In this document: piece after piece, positions 1 through 11,993 of the stretch
How positions within the stretch are numbered: the stretch's first letter is position 1
Layout: each line of letters opens with the position of its first letter
Source of the DNA: Hormiphora californensis
Taxonomy: Eukaryota > Ctenophora > Tentaculata > Cydippida > Pleurobrachiidae
Length of the DNA stretch: 64,000 nucleotides
Assembly (NCBI GenBank): GCA_020137815.1
Contig: CM035362.1
Span: forward strand, 5,819,715-5,883,714
Direction: 5' to 3'
The notes under the pieces: generated by a model
Told to the model about the DNA's origin: nothing
What the model saw: the letters and a program-made list of their open reading frames with translations, nothing else
The model's database searches: none
Translations under genes and position numbers: made by a program

Positions 1-3000
1 GGATACCATGTAATAGGTGAGACTCTTGCCGTCACCCTCGTTCAAGTCCCGTGAAAAACGGAGCAGTACACGCAAACTGATGCCCATTTTCCTCGCGTGA
101 CCCCGATTCAGCAGTTTGAGACACCAACTCTTTAGGGGGCCATATCTCAGGAACCAGACAAGATAGGAAAAATCGCCGTCTAATGAGGCGTACAGTTTTT
201 AATCTAGTTTACCACTGTACCGGCCGTTTCACTCTCCGACCTAAAACAAAAATCGCAACCCCACAAAACTTCAAAATAATGAAATTCGCATCTCGCATGT
301 CGTGTTGCATGTCGTGTCATGTTATTGACGCGCTCGCGTTCAACTCTCACACAGCAGCTGCAGAACATGGCGGGAAACATCGAGGAGTAGAGAGAGGGTC
401 GGTGCCGAATCAAATATTTCTTGATCTTGATCTACTCCATCTCTCAGCTATCCTACCCCTCATCAACTCGATCTCTCAGCTACCCTACCCCTCATCTACT
501 CCATCTTTCAGCTACCCTACCCCTCATCTACTCCATCTTTCAGCTACCCTACCCCTTATCTAGTCCATCTCTCAGCTACCCTACTCCTCATCTACTCCAT
601 CTCTCAGCTTCCCTATTAGGGAAGCATAGAGATGGAAACGATTAGGGGTAGGGAATCCCTATCCATAATCGTTTCCATCTCTATGCTTCCCTAGCCCTCA
701 TCAACTCCATCTTTCAGCTACCCTACCCCTAATCTAGTCCATCTCTCCGCTACCCTACTCCTCATCTACTCCATCTCTCAGCTACCCTACCTCCCATTTA
801 CTCCATCTCTCAGCTTCCCTACCTCCCATTTACTCCATCTCTCAGCTTCCCTACCTCCCATTTACTCCATCTCTCAGCTTACCTACCTCCCATTTACTCC
901 ATCTCTCAGCTTCCCTACCTCTCATTTACTCCATCTCTCAGGTTCCCTACCTCCCATTTACTCCATCTCTCAGCTACCCAACCTCCCATTCACTCCATCT
1001 CTCAGCTTCCCTACCTCCCATTTACTCCATCTCTCAGCTTCCCTACCTCTCATTTAGTACTCCATCTCTCAGCTACCCTACCTCCCATTTACTCCATCTC
1101 TCAGCTTCCCTACCTCCCATTTACTCCATCTCTCAGCTTCCCTACCTCCCATTTACTCCATCTCTCAGCTTCCCTACCTCCCATTTACTCCATCTCTCAG
1201 CTTCCCTACATCCCATTTACTCCATCTCACAGCTACCTTACCTTCCATTTACTCCATCTCTCAGCTTCCCTTCCTCCCATTTACTCCATCTCTCAGCTAC
1301 CCTACCTCCCATTTACTCCATCTCTCAGCTTCCCTACCTCCCATTTACTCCATCCCTGCCTCCCATTTACTCCATCTCTCAGCTACCCTACCTCCCATTC
1401 ACTCCATCTCTCAGCTACCCTACCACCCATTTACTCCATCTCTCAGCTTCCCTACCTCCCATTTACTCCATCTCTCAGCTTCCCTACCTCCCATTTACTC
1501 CATCCCTCAGCTTCCCTACCTCCCATTTACTCCATCTCTCAACTTCCCTACCTCCCATTTACTCCATCTCTCAGCTACCCTACCTCCCATTTACTCCATC
1601 TCTCAGCTTCCCTACCTCCCATTTACTCCATCTTTCAGCTTCCCTTCCTCCCATTTACTCCATCGCTTACCTTCCCTACCTCCCATTTACTCCATCTCTC
1701 AGCTTCCCTACCTCCCATTTACTCCATCTCTCAGCTTCCCTACCTCCCATTTACTCCATCTCTCATTTATCCTAACATTCCTACCCCTGAGAGATGGAGT
1801 AAATGGGAGGTAGGGAAGCTGAGAGATGGAGTAAATGGGAGGTAGGGAAGCTGAGAGATGGAGTAAATGGAAGGTAGGGTAGCTGAGAGATGGAGTAAAT
1901 GGGAGGAAGGGAAGCTGAGAGATGGAGTAAATGGAAGGTAAGGTAGCTGAGAGATGGAGTAAATGGGAGGTAGGGAAGCTGAGAGATGGAGTAAATGGGA
2001 GGTAGGGAAGCTGAGAGATGGAGTAAATGGGAGGTAGGGTAGCTGAGAGATGGAGTGCTAAATGAGAGGTAGGGTAGCTGAGAGATGGAGTAAGTAAATG
2101 AGAGGTAGGGAAGCTGAGAAATGGAGTAAATGGGAGGTAGGGAAGCTGAGAGATGGATCAAATGGGAGGTAGGGTAGCTGAGGGATAGAGTAAATGGGAG
2201 GTAGGGTAGCTGAGAGATGGAGTAAATGGGAGGTAGGGTAGCTGAGAGATGGAGTAGATGAGGATAGCGGAGAGATGGACTAGATTAGGGGTAGGGTAGC
2301 TGAAAGATGGAGTTGATGAGGGCTAGGGAAGCATAGAGATGGAAACGATTATGGATAGGGATTCCCTACCCCTAATCGTTTCCATCTCTATGCTTCCCTA
2401 ATAGGGAAGCTGAGAGATGGAGTAGATGAGGAGTAGGGTAGCTGAGAGATGGACTAGATAAGGGGTAGGGTAGCTGAAAGATGGAGTAGATGAGGGGTAG
2501 GGTAGCTGAAAGATGGAGTAGATGAGGGGTAGGGTAGCTGAGAGATCGAGTTGATGAGAGGTAGGATAGCTGAGAGATGGAGTAGATCAAGATCAAGAAA
2601 TATTTGATTCGGCACCGACCCTCTCTCTACTCCTCGATGTTTCCCGCTATGTTCTGCAGCTGCTGTGTGAGAGTTGAACGCGAGCGCGTCAATAACATGA
2701 CACGACATGCAACACGACATGCGAGATGCGAATTTCATTATTTTGAAGTTTTGTGGGGTTGCGATTTTTGTTTTAGGTCGGAGAGTGAAACGGCCGGTAC
2801 AGTGGTAAACTAGATTAAAAACTGTACGCCTCATTAGACGGCGATTTTTCCTATCTTGTCTGGTTCCTGAGATATGGCCCCCTAAAGAGTTGGTGTCTCA
2901 AACTGCTGAATCGGGGTCACGCGAGGAAAATGGGCATCAGTTTGCGTGTATTGCTCCGTTTTTCACGGGACTTGAACGAGGGTGACGGCAAGAGTCTCAC

Positions 3001-3016
3001 CTATTACATGGTATCC
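1..3016. mobile_element. 3 kb fold-back (inverted-repeat) element
   Basis: The two ends are near-perfect inverted copies: 1-420 matches the reverse complement of 2590-3016, with only scattered differences. The interior is a second set of inverted arms, made of 32-bp tandem repeats on one strand up to about 1780 and on the other strand from about 1786. Smaller hairpins lie inside each arm, near 618-695 and 2328-2405. The open frames on both strands at 183-645 and 2372-2834 are mirror images and encode only repeats, so I do not treat them as genes. The right terminus is visible near 3016. The left terminus coincides with the window edge, so a target duplication cannot be checked. Confidence 0.85.
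780..2260. repeat. 32-bp minisatellite arms of the fold-back element
   Basis: The unit reads CTCCATCTCTCAGCTTCC followed by CTACCTCCCATTTA (32 bp). It is repeated about 30 times from 780 to 1775, then in reverse complement from 1786 to about 2260. Units differ by single substitutions (TTCC or TACC) and small indels. Variants appear to be shuffled between the arms, which suggests expansion and exchange after the palindrome formed. Confidence 0.85.
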
Positions 3017-4121
<1,105 letters not shown>

Positions 4122-7100
4122 ATGATACGATTCCTTCTCTTCACAGCTGCATTGTGGGAGACAGTGGTTCTCACAGGTTGGTCATCACTTATCAACTGTC
4201 AATTTATTTGATTTAGTACACAGTTGTACCATAAAGTGTAATTTATTTGATTTAGTACCATCATATTGTTGAATATCTTGTTAAGCAATGAAAAACGTCC
4301 ACGTGCACAACCAGTGATAAATACATTATTTCCCTTTAGGCTGGACAGCTGTAGTGCGGAATGATGTTAATATACCCTGGGACCTGGAGGCAACACCTCT
4401 CCAGATAAAGACGGACTCTACACTTGGTAGTGATGAGTTGATCAGTGTGAGGATGTACGGCAAGGACAGCAGCTATATCGGTACTGTGGTTGTGAGGTTC
4501 TCCTCCACAATACAGTATTATATAGGCTACTGCACCACCACCAGGACAGACCTGCCAGTAGAACCCCCGGTTGAGGTGGATAAAATCTGGACGATAACCA
4601 AAACAGAGACTGCCCTCATCATCACATGCAACAATGTGGAGGTGCTGAACTACCTGTTCCCAGATAGTTCAAATAGCTACTGTGTTCCACAGTTGGGTGG
4701 TGATGTTGTGGAGCAGATCGAGTTCAGCAGTGCTGACACAGCATCTGACTTCTATAAGGGTGCTCCAGGTAAGAATGAAATTCAGTTTGTACAATGTACC
4801 GCCATAATACTGCACAATATATTTGTTGACTAAGGGGCGGACTTACCAACAGTATACAGGGATTGGACGTGTGTTGGTGTTTACTGTTTGGTTACTGTTT
4901 GCTAGAGTATACTCTAGCAATTCGTATCGGGTTATTATAATTTAGATAGATATAGCATTATATGATGCTTGGCTAGGAAAAGAGTTTGAGTTTGGTTTTC
5001 TAGATCCTTGATAAAACTTAAATTCTCTCAGATTGGACAGCTGTAGTGCGGGAAGTGAATATACCCTGGGACTTGGAGACAACACCTCTCCAGATAAAGA
5101 CTGACTCTACACTGGGCAGTTATGACCAGATCTATGTGTATATGTACGACAAGGACAGCAGTCATATCGGTTTTGTAACTGTGTGGTTCTCCTCCACAAT
5201 GTTGTATTATATAGGCTCCTGCACCACCACCTACACAGTCCTACAACCCCCGGTGGAGGTGGATAAGATCTGGACTATCATCAAAACAGAAACCGCTCTC
5301 ATCATCACATGTAACAATGTTGAGGTGCTGAACTACCTGTTCGCAGATAGTTCAGGTAGCTCATGTGTTACATGGTGGAGTGGTGATGTTGTGAAGGAGA
5401 TCAAGTTCAACAGTGCTGACACAGCATCTGACTTCTACAGAGGTGCTCCAGGTAAAAATGAAAATACTGTATTACTAGCTTGTATTGCGCAGTATATATG
5501 GCCTTGGAGTCATGCATGGTGTTTACTGTTTGGTTATCGCTTTTGGATAACCGTACAATTATATAACCCCAGACACGGCATTATATTATTAACACCCGTT
5601 GCGAGGGACAGCCTGTTAGTGATTCAAACTCAGACTTCTCCATTCAGATCAAGTCAATTGTCCTGCATTTACTGTTAAAGGATCAACACAAGGAAACTGG
5701 ACTGCCTCACCAACAGGGACAACTGCCACTGTCGACTGTGCTGCCAACCATATCCTTGTGGGAAATGCAACACTGATTTGCCAGGAGGACGGATCGTGGT
5801 CAAGTGATGTACCACAGTGTGATAAAATCAGTAAGTGTACAGGCATGAATAAAATGGCTACATTTTTCGATCGAATACTCCATATATGCCCAACCTTAGG
5901 TGGACAAAATTAAATCGTGTGTAATGATTCAAACTCAGACCTTATCTATTCAGATCCAGTCGATTGTCCTGCATTTACTGTTAAAGGATCAACACAAGAA
6001 AGCTGGACTGCCTCACCAACAGGGACAACTGCCACCATCGACTGTGCTGCCAACCATATCCTTGTGGGAAGTGCAACACTGACTTGCCAGGAGGACGGAT
6101 CGTGGTCAAGTGATGTACCACAGTGTGATAAAATCAGTAAGTGTACAGGCATGAATAAAATGGCTACATTTTTCGATCGAATACTCCATATATGCCCAAC
6201 CTTAGGTGGACAAAATTAAATCGTGTGTAATGATTCAAACTCAGACCTTATCCATTCAGATCAAGTCAATTGTCCTGCATTTACTGTTAAAGGATCAACA
6301 CAAGAAAGCTGGACTGCCTCACCAACAGGGACAACTGCCACTGTCGACTGTGCTGCCAACCATATCCTTGTGGGAAGTGCAACACTGACTTGCCAGGAGG
6401 GCGGATCGTGGTCAAGTGATGTACCACAGTGTGATAAAATCAGTAAGTGTAGAGACATGTAGAAATGTGCGATACTTTTTCGATCGAATACTCCATATAT
6501 GCCCAACCTTAGGTGGACAAAATTAAATCGTGTGTAATGATTCAAACTCAGACCTTATCCATTCAGATCAAGTCAATTGTCCTGCATTTACTGTTAAAGG
6601 ATCAACACAAGAAAGCTGGACTGCCTCACCAACAGGGACAACTGCCACCATCGACTGTGCTGCCACTCACATCCTTGTGGGAAGTGCAACACTGACTTGC
6701 CAGGAGGGCGGATCGTGGTCAAGTGATGTACCACAGTGTGATAAAATCAGTAAGTGTAGAGACATGTAGAAATGTGCGATACTTTTTCGACCGAGTACTC
6801 CATTATATATGCCCAAACTTAGGTCAAAGTGGGAAAAATTAGATCGTGTGTAATGATTTAAACTCAGACTTCTCCATTCAGATCCAGTCAAGTGTCCTGC
6901 ATTTACTGTTGAGGGATCGACACAAGGAAGCTGGACTGCCTCACCAACAGGGACAACTGCCACCATCGAGTGTGCTCCCAACCATAGCCTGGTGGGGAAT
7001 GCTACACTGACTTGTCAGCAGGATGGATCGTGGTCAAATGATATACCACATTGTGATAAAATCAGTAAGTGTAGAGACATGTAGAAATGTACCATACCTT

Positions 7101-7343
7101 TTTCAGACCGAATATTCTATAAAAATTGACAGCTAACAAGCTCACATCGCAGAGTGTCCTGCCTATCATAACACACTTGATAATGGATCGATAGAAGAGA
7201 AATCTTCGGCTATGGATCCCGGGACGACCATTACAATCACCTGCAAGTACAAGCACGTGCTGATCGGTGACGTGGTAACCTGTCAAGACGATGGAACGTG
7301 GAGTGATCTGAATGCTAAGTGTATTCGACTGAGTGAGTTTTAG
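4122..7343 (+). CDS. Secreted sushi-domain protein, copy 1 (two N-terminal modules)
   Basis: Exons: 4122-4176, 4340-4768, 5032-5451, 5648-5830, 5954-6136, 6260-6442, 6567-6749, 6882-7064, 7153-7343. All junctions are GT-AG and all phases are 1, giving 669 aa. Exon 1 is a signal peptide, MIRFLLFTAALWETVVLTG. Exons 2 and 3 each encode one ~140-aa module that I do not recognise; it contains IPWDLE near its start, then ALIITC, VLNYLF and TASDFY, with three spaced cysteines. Five 61-codon exons follow, each a sushi/CCP domain with the CPAF, DC, TCQ, PQC cysteine pattern. A divergent sixth sushi domain starting CPAY ends at TAG in LSEF. The protein is probably extracellular and may bind a ligand or microbe, but no function is proven. 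Because the two module exons are phase-symmetric, they could be used together or as mutually exclusive exons. Confidence 0.8.
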
Positions 7344-7412
7344 GGGTGTCAATGATAAATGGGGCCATGGTAGACTAGAAGTACAGACGACAACGGACGA
7401 TAACGATATGTC

Positions 7413-7440
7413 AAATAAAAGTAGCTGGGAACTTTTATTT
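7413..7440 (+). promoter_or_regulatory. Poly(A) signal inside a hairpin (copy 1)
   Basis: AATAAA lies at 7414-7419, 70 bp after the stop. It sits within the 5' strand of a perfect 10-bp inverted repeat, AAATAAAAGT pairing with ACTTTTATTT across an 8-base loop. The same arrangement recurs in the two paralogues. Confidence 0.65.
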
Positions 7441-8162
7441 GGCAGCTTGACAGACGTTTGAAAAACTGACCGAAATTGAAAAAAACCTTTTTCCGACTGA
7501 ACCGTAGAAGTAAATTTTTGGAAGGTAAAATCTGTCTGTCTCTGTGCCTCTGTCTCTGTTTTTGTGTCTGTTTTTGTGTCTGTTTTTGTGTCTGTGTCTG
7601 TCTCTGTCTCTGTCTCTGTCTCTGTCTCTGTCTCTGTCTCTGTCTCTGTCTCTGTCTCTGTCTCTGTCTCTGTCTCTGTCTCTGTCTCTGTCTCTGTCTC
7701 TGTCTCTGTCTCTGTCTCTGGCCACTCTCTATCTCTGTTTCTGTTTCTGTCTCTGTCTCTGTCTCTGTGACTCTGTCTCTGTCTCTCCTTCTTTCTCTCT
7801 CTCATCTTCAGCTATATCTATCTCCCTCCCTCCACTCCTAACTGGTTTTTCTCGTAACACCCTTGTTCCATGGGCAGAATTCGGCAAGATTTAGGCTGAA
7901 TTACGCCTTTTATTATCAGGCCCAACGTATGCACAAGGCGTAATTCTGCGGCGTAATTCTGCCCATGGAACAAGGGTGTTAGGTCCCATGCGAGAACATC
8001 ATCCCCCGGGCAGCATCCCCCGAAGAATTAGAGCAGCATCCCCCGGGCCTGGATCCTGTTGGATCTGAGGGCCCTTCTCTCTATCTGTCTCTCTCTCTCT
8101 ACCTCTCTCCCTACCATCCTCAGCTGATAACAACCGCAAAACCGCTGTTTCTCGTAAAAATC

Positions 8163-8210
<48 letters not shown>

Positions 8211-8851
8211 TCTCTCTCTAGCTATCTCTCCCTCCTGTCACTCCCAAGTTTCAATTTAACGGTATTTACTACGCACTTTTTGAGCTCTGCGTCTGTCTAA
8301 ATCTGCTTGAAACAGATCAGTTGAGCTATTCCTTTTTAGCGAGGCAATATATTTTTACATATATATCTGCCTCTTTGTTCGTCTCTCCTCGCCAACTATC
8401 TAAGGAACGGCCCGTGCTCATAAGTGGTTAACTGGACTGGACAGGTAACGGCAGTGTTAGAAAGATATTTCTATCAGACCTTCGTAGTTGTCGCTGCACA
8501 TGCTATCATCATCCCGGAAGTCATTAGTCATGAATGGAACGTTTTTCAGAACGTTTCAATAAAACAGCTAATCTAATGGGAAAGCACGTGTGTACCCGAA
8601 CGAAATCTTTATTGATTTCGTTGTAGCCTTTCCTGAAGATGTTTCTCAAGCGATATTGCGAAGTTAATGAATTCTTGTCTAAAATTCTTTTAAGCGTCTT
8701 TTATAATATGTATAAGCAAGGATGCAGCTACTATTATGCCAAAAGCTTAGTGTGTCATTAAAACTGGTTCTGGTCGTGAAAATCAATGTCGAGATTGACC
8801 TGAAATTTTTGAAGGATGTAGTAGATTATTTAACAGAATAGGTGTGCTAAG
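7441..8851. other. Intergenic region with TCTCTG microsatellite and duplicated 5' flank
   Basis: A (TCTCTG)n tract with some GTGTCT variants fills about 7530-7790. A hairpin element lies at 7856-7981 and CT tracts at 8075-8225. From about 8230 to 8851 the sequence matches the flank upstream of copy 3 (11255-11993). Open frames across the hexamer repeat encode only dipeptide repeats and are not genes. Confidence 0.75.
7856..7981. mobile_element. Small hairpin MITE
   Basis: Terminal inverted repeats begin AACACCCTTGTTCCATGGGC and close with the exact complement at 7956-7981. A short centre containing two GCGTAATTC motifs separates them. It is absent from the equivalent position behind copy 2 (about 10965), so it inserted after the duplication. 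Confidence 0.7.
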
Positions 8852-10332
8852 ATGATACGATTCCTTCTTTTCACAGCTGCATTGTGGGAGACAGTTGTTC
8901 TCACAGGTTGGTCATCACTTATTAGCTAAATGAAAAATGTGTATCATAGATATATGCTAATGTCCATGATTCCTGTCTATACGAACAGTTGTATTGGGCT
9001 ATATCTGTTAATTGTAAATCAAGACATATTAATTGCAAAATGTGTACATAAACGTGCACAATACAACTAGTAATTATAAATACATTATTTTCGTTTAGAG
9101 TGGACATCTGTGGAGCGGAAAGTTAAGATACCCTGGGACCTGGAGGGAAAACCTCTCCAGATAAAGACGAACTCCACACTGGGAAGTGATGAGAAGATCA
9201 AGGTAAACATGTTCGACAAGGACAAGAGCTGGATCAGTTTGGTGGATATGAAGTTCTCCTCCCCAATGCAGTATTGGATAGGCCCCTGCAGCACCAATTG
9301 GGCAGACCTGCCAGTACAACCCCCGGTAAAGGTGGAGCAGATCTGGACGATAATTAAATCAGAGACCGCCCTCATCATCACATGTAATGGTATTAAGGTG
9401 CTGAACTACCTGTTTGGAGATAGCTGTGTTAAAACGCTGGGTGGTGATGTGGTGGAGCAGATAAATTTTCACACTAATGACACAGCATCTGACTTCTATA
9501 ATGGTGCACCAGGTAAGAATAAAGTTATACCGTGTTTACTGCTGTAATAGTATACTTGTTGAGTATTAGGGGTTGACTTACTCGACAACAGGGCTAGGAT
9601 CACGTGAGTTTACTGTTTAGTTATCGCTGTTGGGTAACCGTATACAACCCCCTAGTACAGTCGGACCCTGATTTACCGGGCAAAAACCTTTCCCCCGAGC
9701 AACCCGGTAAATCGGGGTCCAACTGCAGTCCCCTTGTTCTCCCATTAAGTGCCCGCAGAGAGGGACATATAGGACAGCCTGCCAATAACATGTACCCATG
9801 ACCCAAGCCGTGTGCAATTCAAACTGACACATTAATTCTATCTCTTATCTCTTTTTAGAACCAGTCGAGTGCCCTGCATTTACGGTTGAAGACTCGACAC
9901 AAGGAAACTGGACTGCCTCACCAACAGGGACAACTGCCACCATCGAGTGTGCTCCCAACCATAGCCTTGTGGGGAATGCTACACTGACTTGTCAGGAGGA
10001 CGGAACATGGTCAAGTGATGTACCACAGTGTGATAAAATCAGTAAGTTTAGAGACATGAATAAAATATCTACCTTTTTCGACCGAATACTCCATAAAATT
10101 TGAGAGCTAATAAGCTCACAAATCACATCTTTTAACCACCACAGTGTGTCCTGCCTATAATAACACACTTGATGGATCGATAGAGGAGAACTGGTCGGCT
10201 ATGGATCCCGGGACGACCATTACAATCACCTGCGAGTACAAGCACGTTCTGATCGGTGACGTGATAACCTGTCAAGACGATGGAACGTGGAGTGATCTGA
10301 ATGCTAAGTGTATTCGACTGAGTGAGTTTTAG
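8852..10332 (+). CDS. Secreted sushi-domain protein, copy 2
   Basis: Exons: 8852-8906 (signal peptide, identical in protein to copy 1), 9099-9512 (the unrecognised ~138-aa module), 9859-10041 (sushi) and 10145-10332 (divergent sushi, ending LSEF then TAG). Phases match throughout and the product is 279 aa. This is the short form: one module and two sushi domains. The intron between 9512 and 9859 carries a pogo-like MITE at 9658-9725 that copy 3 lacks. The stop arises because what would be a donor, GTGAGTTT, is read through into TAG. Confidence 0.8.
9658..9725. mobile_element. Pogo-like MITE, ACCGGG subfamily
   Basis: Begins CAGTCGGACCCTGATTTACC and ends in the near-complement, with a TA before the first base. 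The internal CCCCCGAGC and CCCGGTAAATC match other copies in the window. It lies in an intron of copy 2 only. Confidence 0.75.
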
Positions 10333-10401
10333 GGGTGTCAATGATAAATGGGGCCATGGTAGACTAGAAGTACAGACGACAACGGACGACAACAACATGT
10401 C

Positions 10402-10429
10402 AAATAAAAGTAGCTGGGAACTTTTATTT
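10402..10429 (+). promoter_or_regulatory. Poly(A) signal inside a hairpin (copy 2)
   Basis: AATAAA at 10403-10408 lies in the stem AAATAAAAGT / ACTTTTATTT, the same as in copy 1 and 71 bp after the stop codon. Confidence 0.65.
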
Positions 10430-11152
10430 GGCAGCTTGACAGACGTTTGAAAAACTGACAGAAAAAACTTTTTCCGACTGAACCGTAGAAGTAAATTTTT
10501 GGAAGGTAAAATCTGTCAGTCTCTGTGCCTAAGTGTCTGTGTCTGTTTTTGTGTCTGTTTTTGTGTCTGTTTTTGTGTCTGTTTTTGTGTCTGTTTTTGT
10601 GTCTGTGTCTGTGTCTGTGTCTGTGTCTGTGTCTGTCTCTGTCTCTGTGTCTGTCTCTGTATCTAGTCACTCTCTGTCTCTGTCTCTGTCTCTGTCTCTG
10701 TCTCTGTCTCTGTCTCTGTCTCTGTCTCTGTCTCTGTCTCTGTCTCTGTCTCTGTCTCTGTCTCTATCTCTGTCTCTGTCGCTGTCGCTGTCTCTGTCTC
10801 TGCCTCTGTCAACTCTTTATCTCTGCTTCTGTCTCTGTTTCTGTCTCTGTTTCTGTCTCTGTCTCTGTCTCTGTCTCTCCTTCTTTCTCTCTCTCATCTT
10901 CAGCTATATATAGCTGAAGATAGATATATCTATCTCCCTCCCTCCACTCCGAACTGGTTCTTCTCTCTAGGTCCACTACACGCACCACTCCCACATGGGG
11001 CCGTAAGGTCCCATGCGAGAGCAGGGTTAAATCCCCCGGGCCCGGATCCTGTTGGATCTGAGGGCCCATCTCTCTATCTGTCTGTCTCTCTCTCTACCTC
11101 TCTCCCTACCATCCTCAGCTGATAGCAACCGCAAAACCGCTGTTTCTCGTAA

Positions 11153-11241
<89 letters not shown>

Positions 11242-11993
11242 GCTATCTCTCCCTCCTGCCACTTCCAAGTTTCAATTTAACGGTATTTACTACGCACTTT
11301 TTGAGCTCTGCGTCTGTCTAAATCTGCTTAAAACAGATCAGTTGAGCTATTCCTTTTTTAGCGAGACAATATATTTTTACATGTATATATATCTGCCTCT
11401 TTGTTCGTCTCTCCTCGCCAACTATCTAAGGAACGGCCCGTGCTCATAAGTGGTTAACTGGACTGGGCGGCAGTGTTAGAAAGATATTTCTATCAGACCT
11501 TCGTAGTTGTCGCTGCACATGCTATCATCATCCCGGAAGCCGGAAATACTGGTCCCTGATTGGCTGATAACCAGTCACGTGACCTAAATAACGAGTTCTG
11601 ATTGGTCGTTTCGGTTGTTTCGGTCTAATGGGAAAGCACGTGTGTACCCCCAGTGGCGGAAGCCATTAGCCATGAATGGAACGTTTTTCAGAACGTTTCA
11701 ATAAAACAGCTAATCTAATGGGAAAGCACGTGTGTACCCGAACGAAATCTTTATTGATTTCGTTGTAGCCTTTCCTGAAGATGTTTCTCAAGCGATATTG
11801 CGAATTCAATGAATTCTTTTCTAAAATTCTTTTCAGCGCCTGTTATAATATGTATAAGCAAGGATGCAACTACTATTATGCCAAAAGCTTAGTGTGTCAT
11901 TGAAACAGGTTCTGGGCGTGAAAATCAACGTCGATGTTGACCTGAAACTTTTTAAGGATGTAGTAGATTAGTTAACAGAATAGGTGTGTTAAG
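10430..11993. other. Intergenic region with hexamer repeat and duplicated 5' flank
   Basis: A GTGTCTGTTTTT / TCTCTG repeat fills 10515-10885 and a (CT)n tract 11155-11245. The sequence from 10920 on is a duplicate of the region upstream of copy 2. It differs by lacking the 7856 hairpin and by gaining a MITE near 11540. No separate gene is seen. Confidence 0.7.
11540..11625. mobile_element. hAT-like CCAAT/E-box MITE, copy A
   Basis: Contains CTGATTGG, GTCACGTGAC and a second CTGATTGG in the spacing shared by the family. It interrupts sequence that is continuous upstream of copy 2 (about 8515), and CGGAAGCC is repeated on both sides. The outer TIRs are degraded. Confidence 0.8.

Noticed and set aside
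780-1780. Regular 32-bp repeats that resemble a CRISPR array
   Set aside because: Units are directly adjacent with no unique spacers, are mirrored on the other arm of a palindrome, and the genome is eukaryotic.
7435-7894. Frames reading Asp/Arg or Ser/Val repeats
   Set aside because: Produced by the TCTCTG hexamer repeat. The same applies at 10525-10917.
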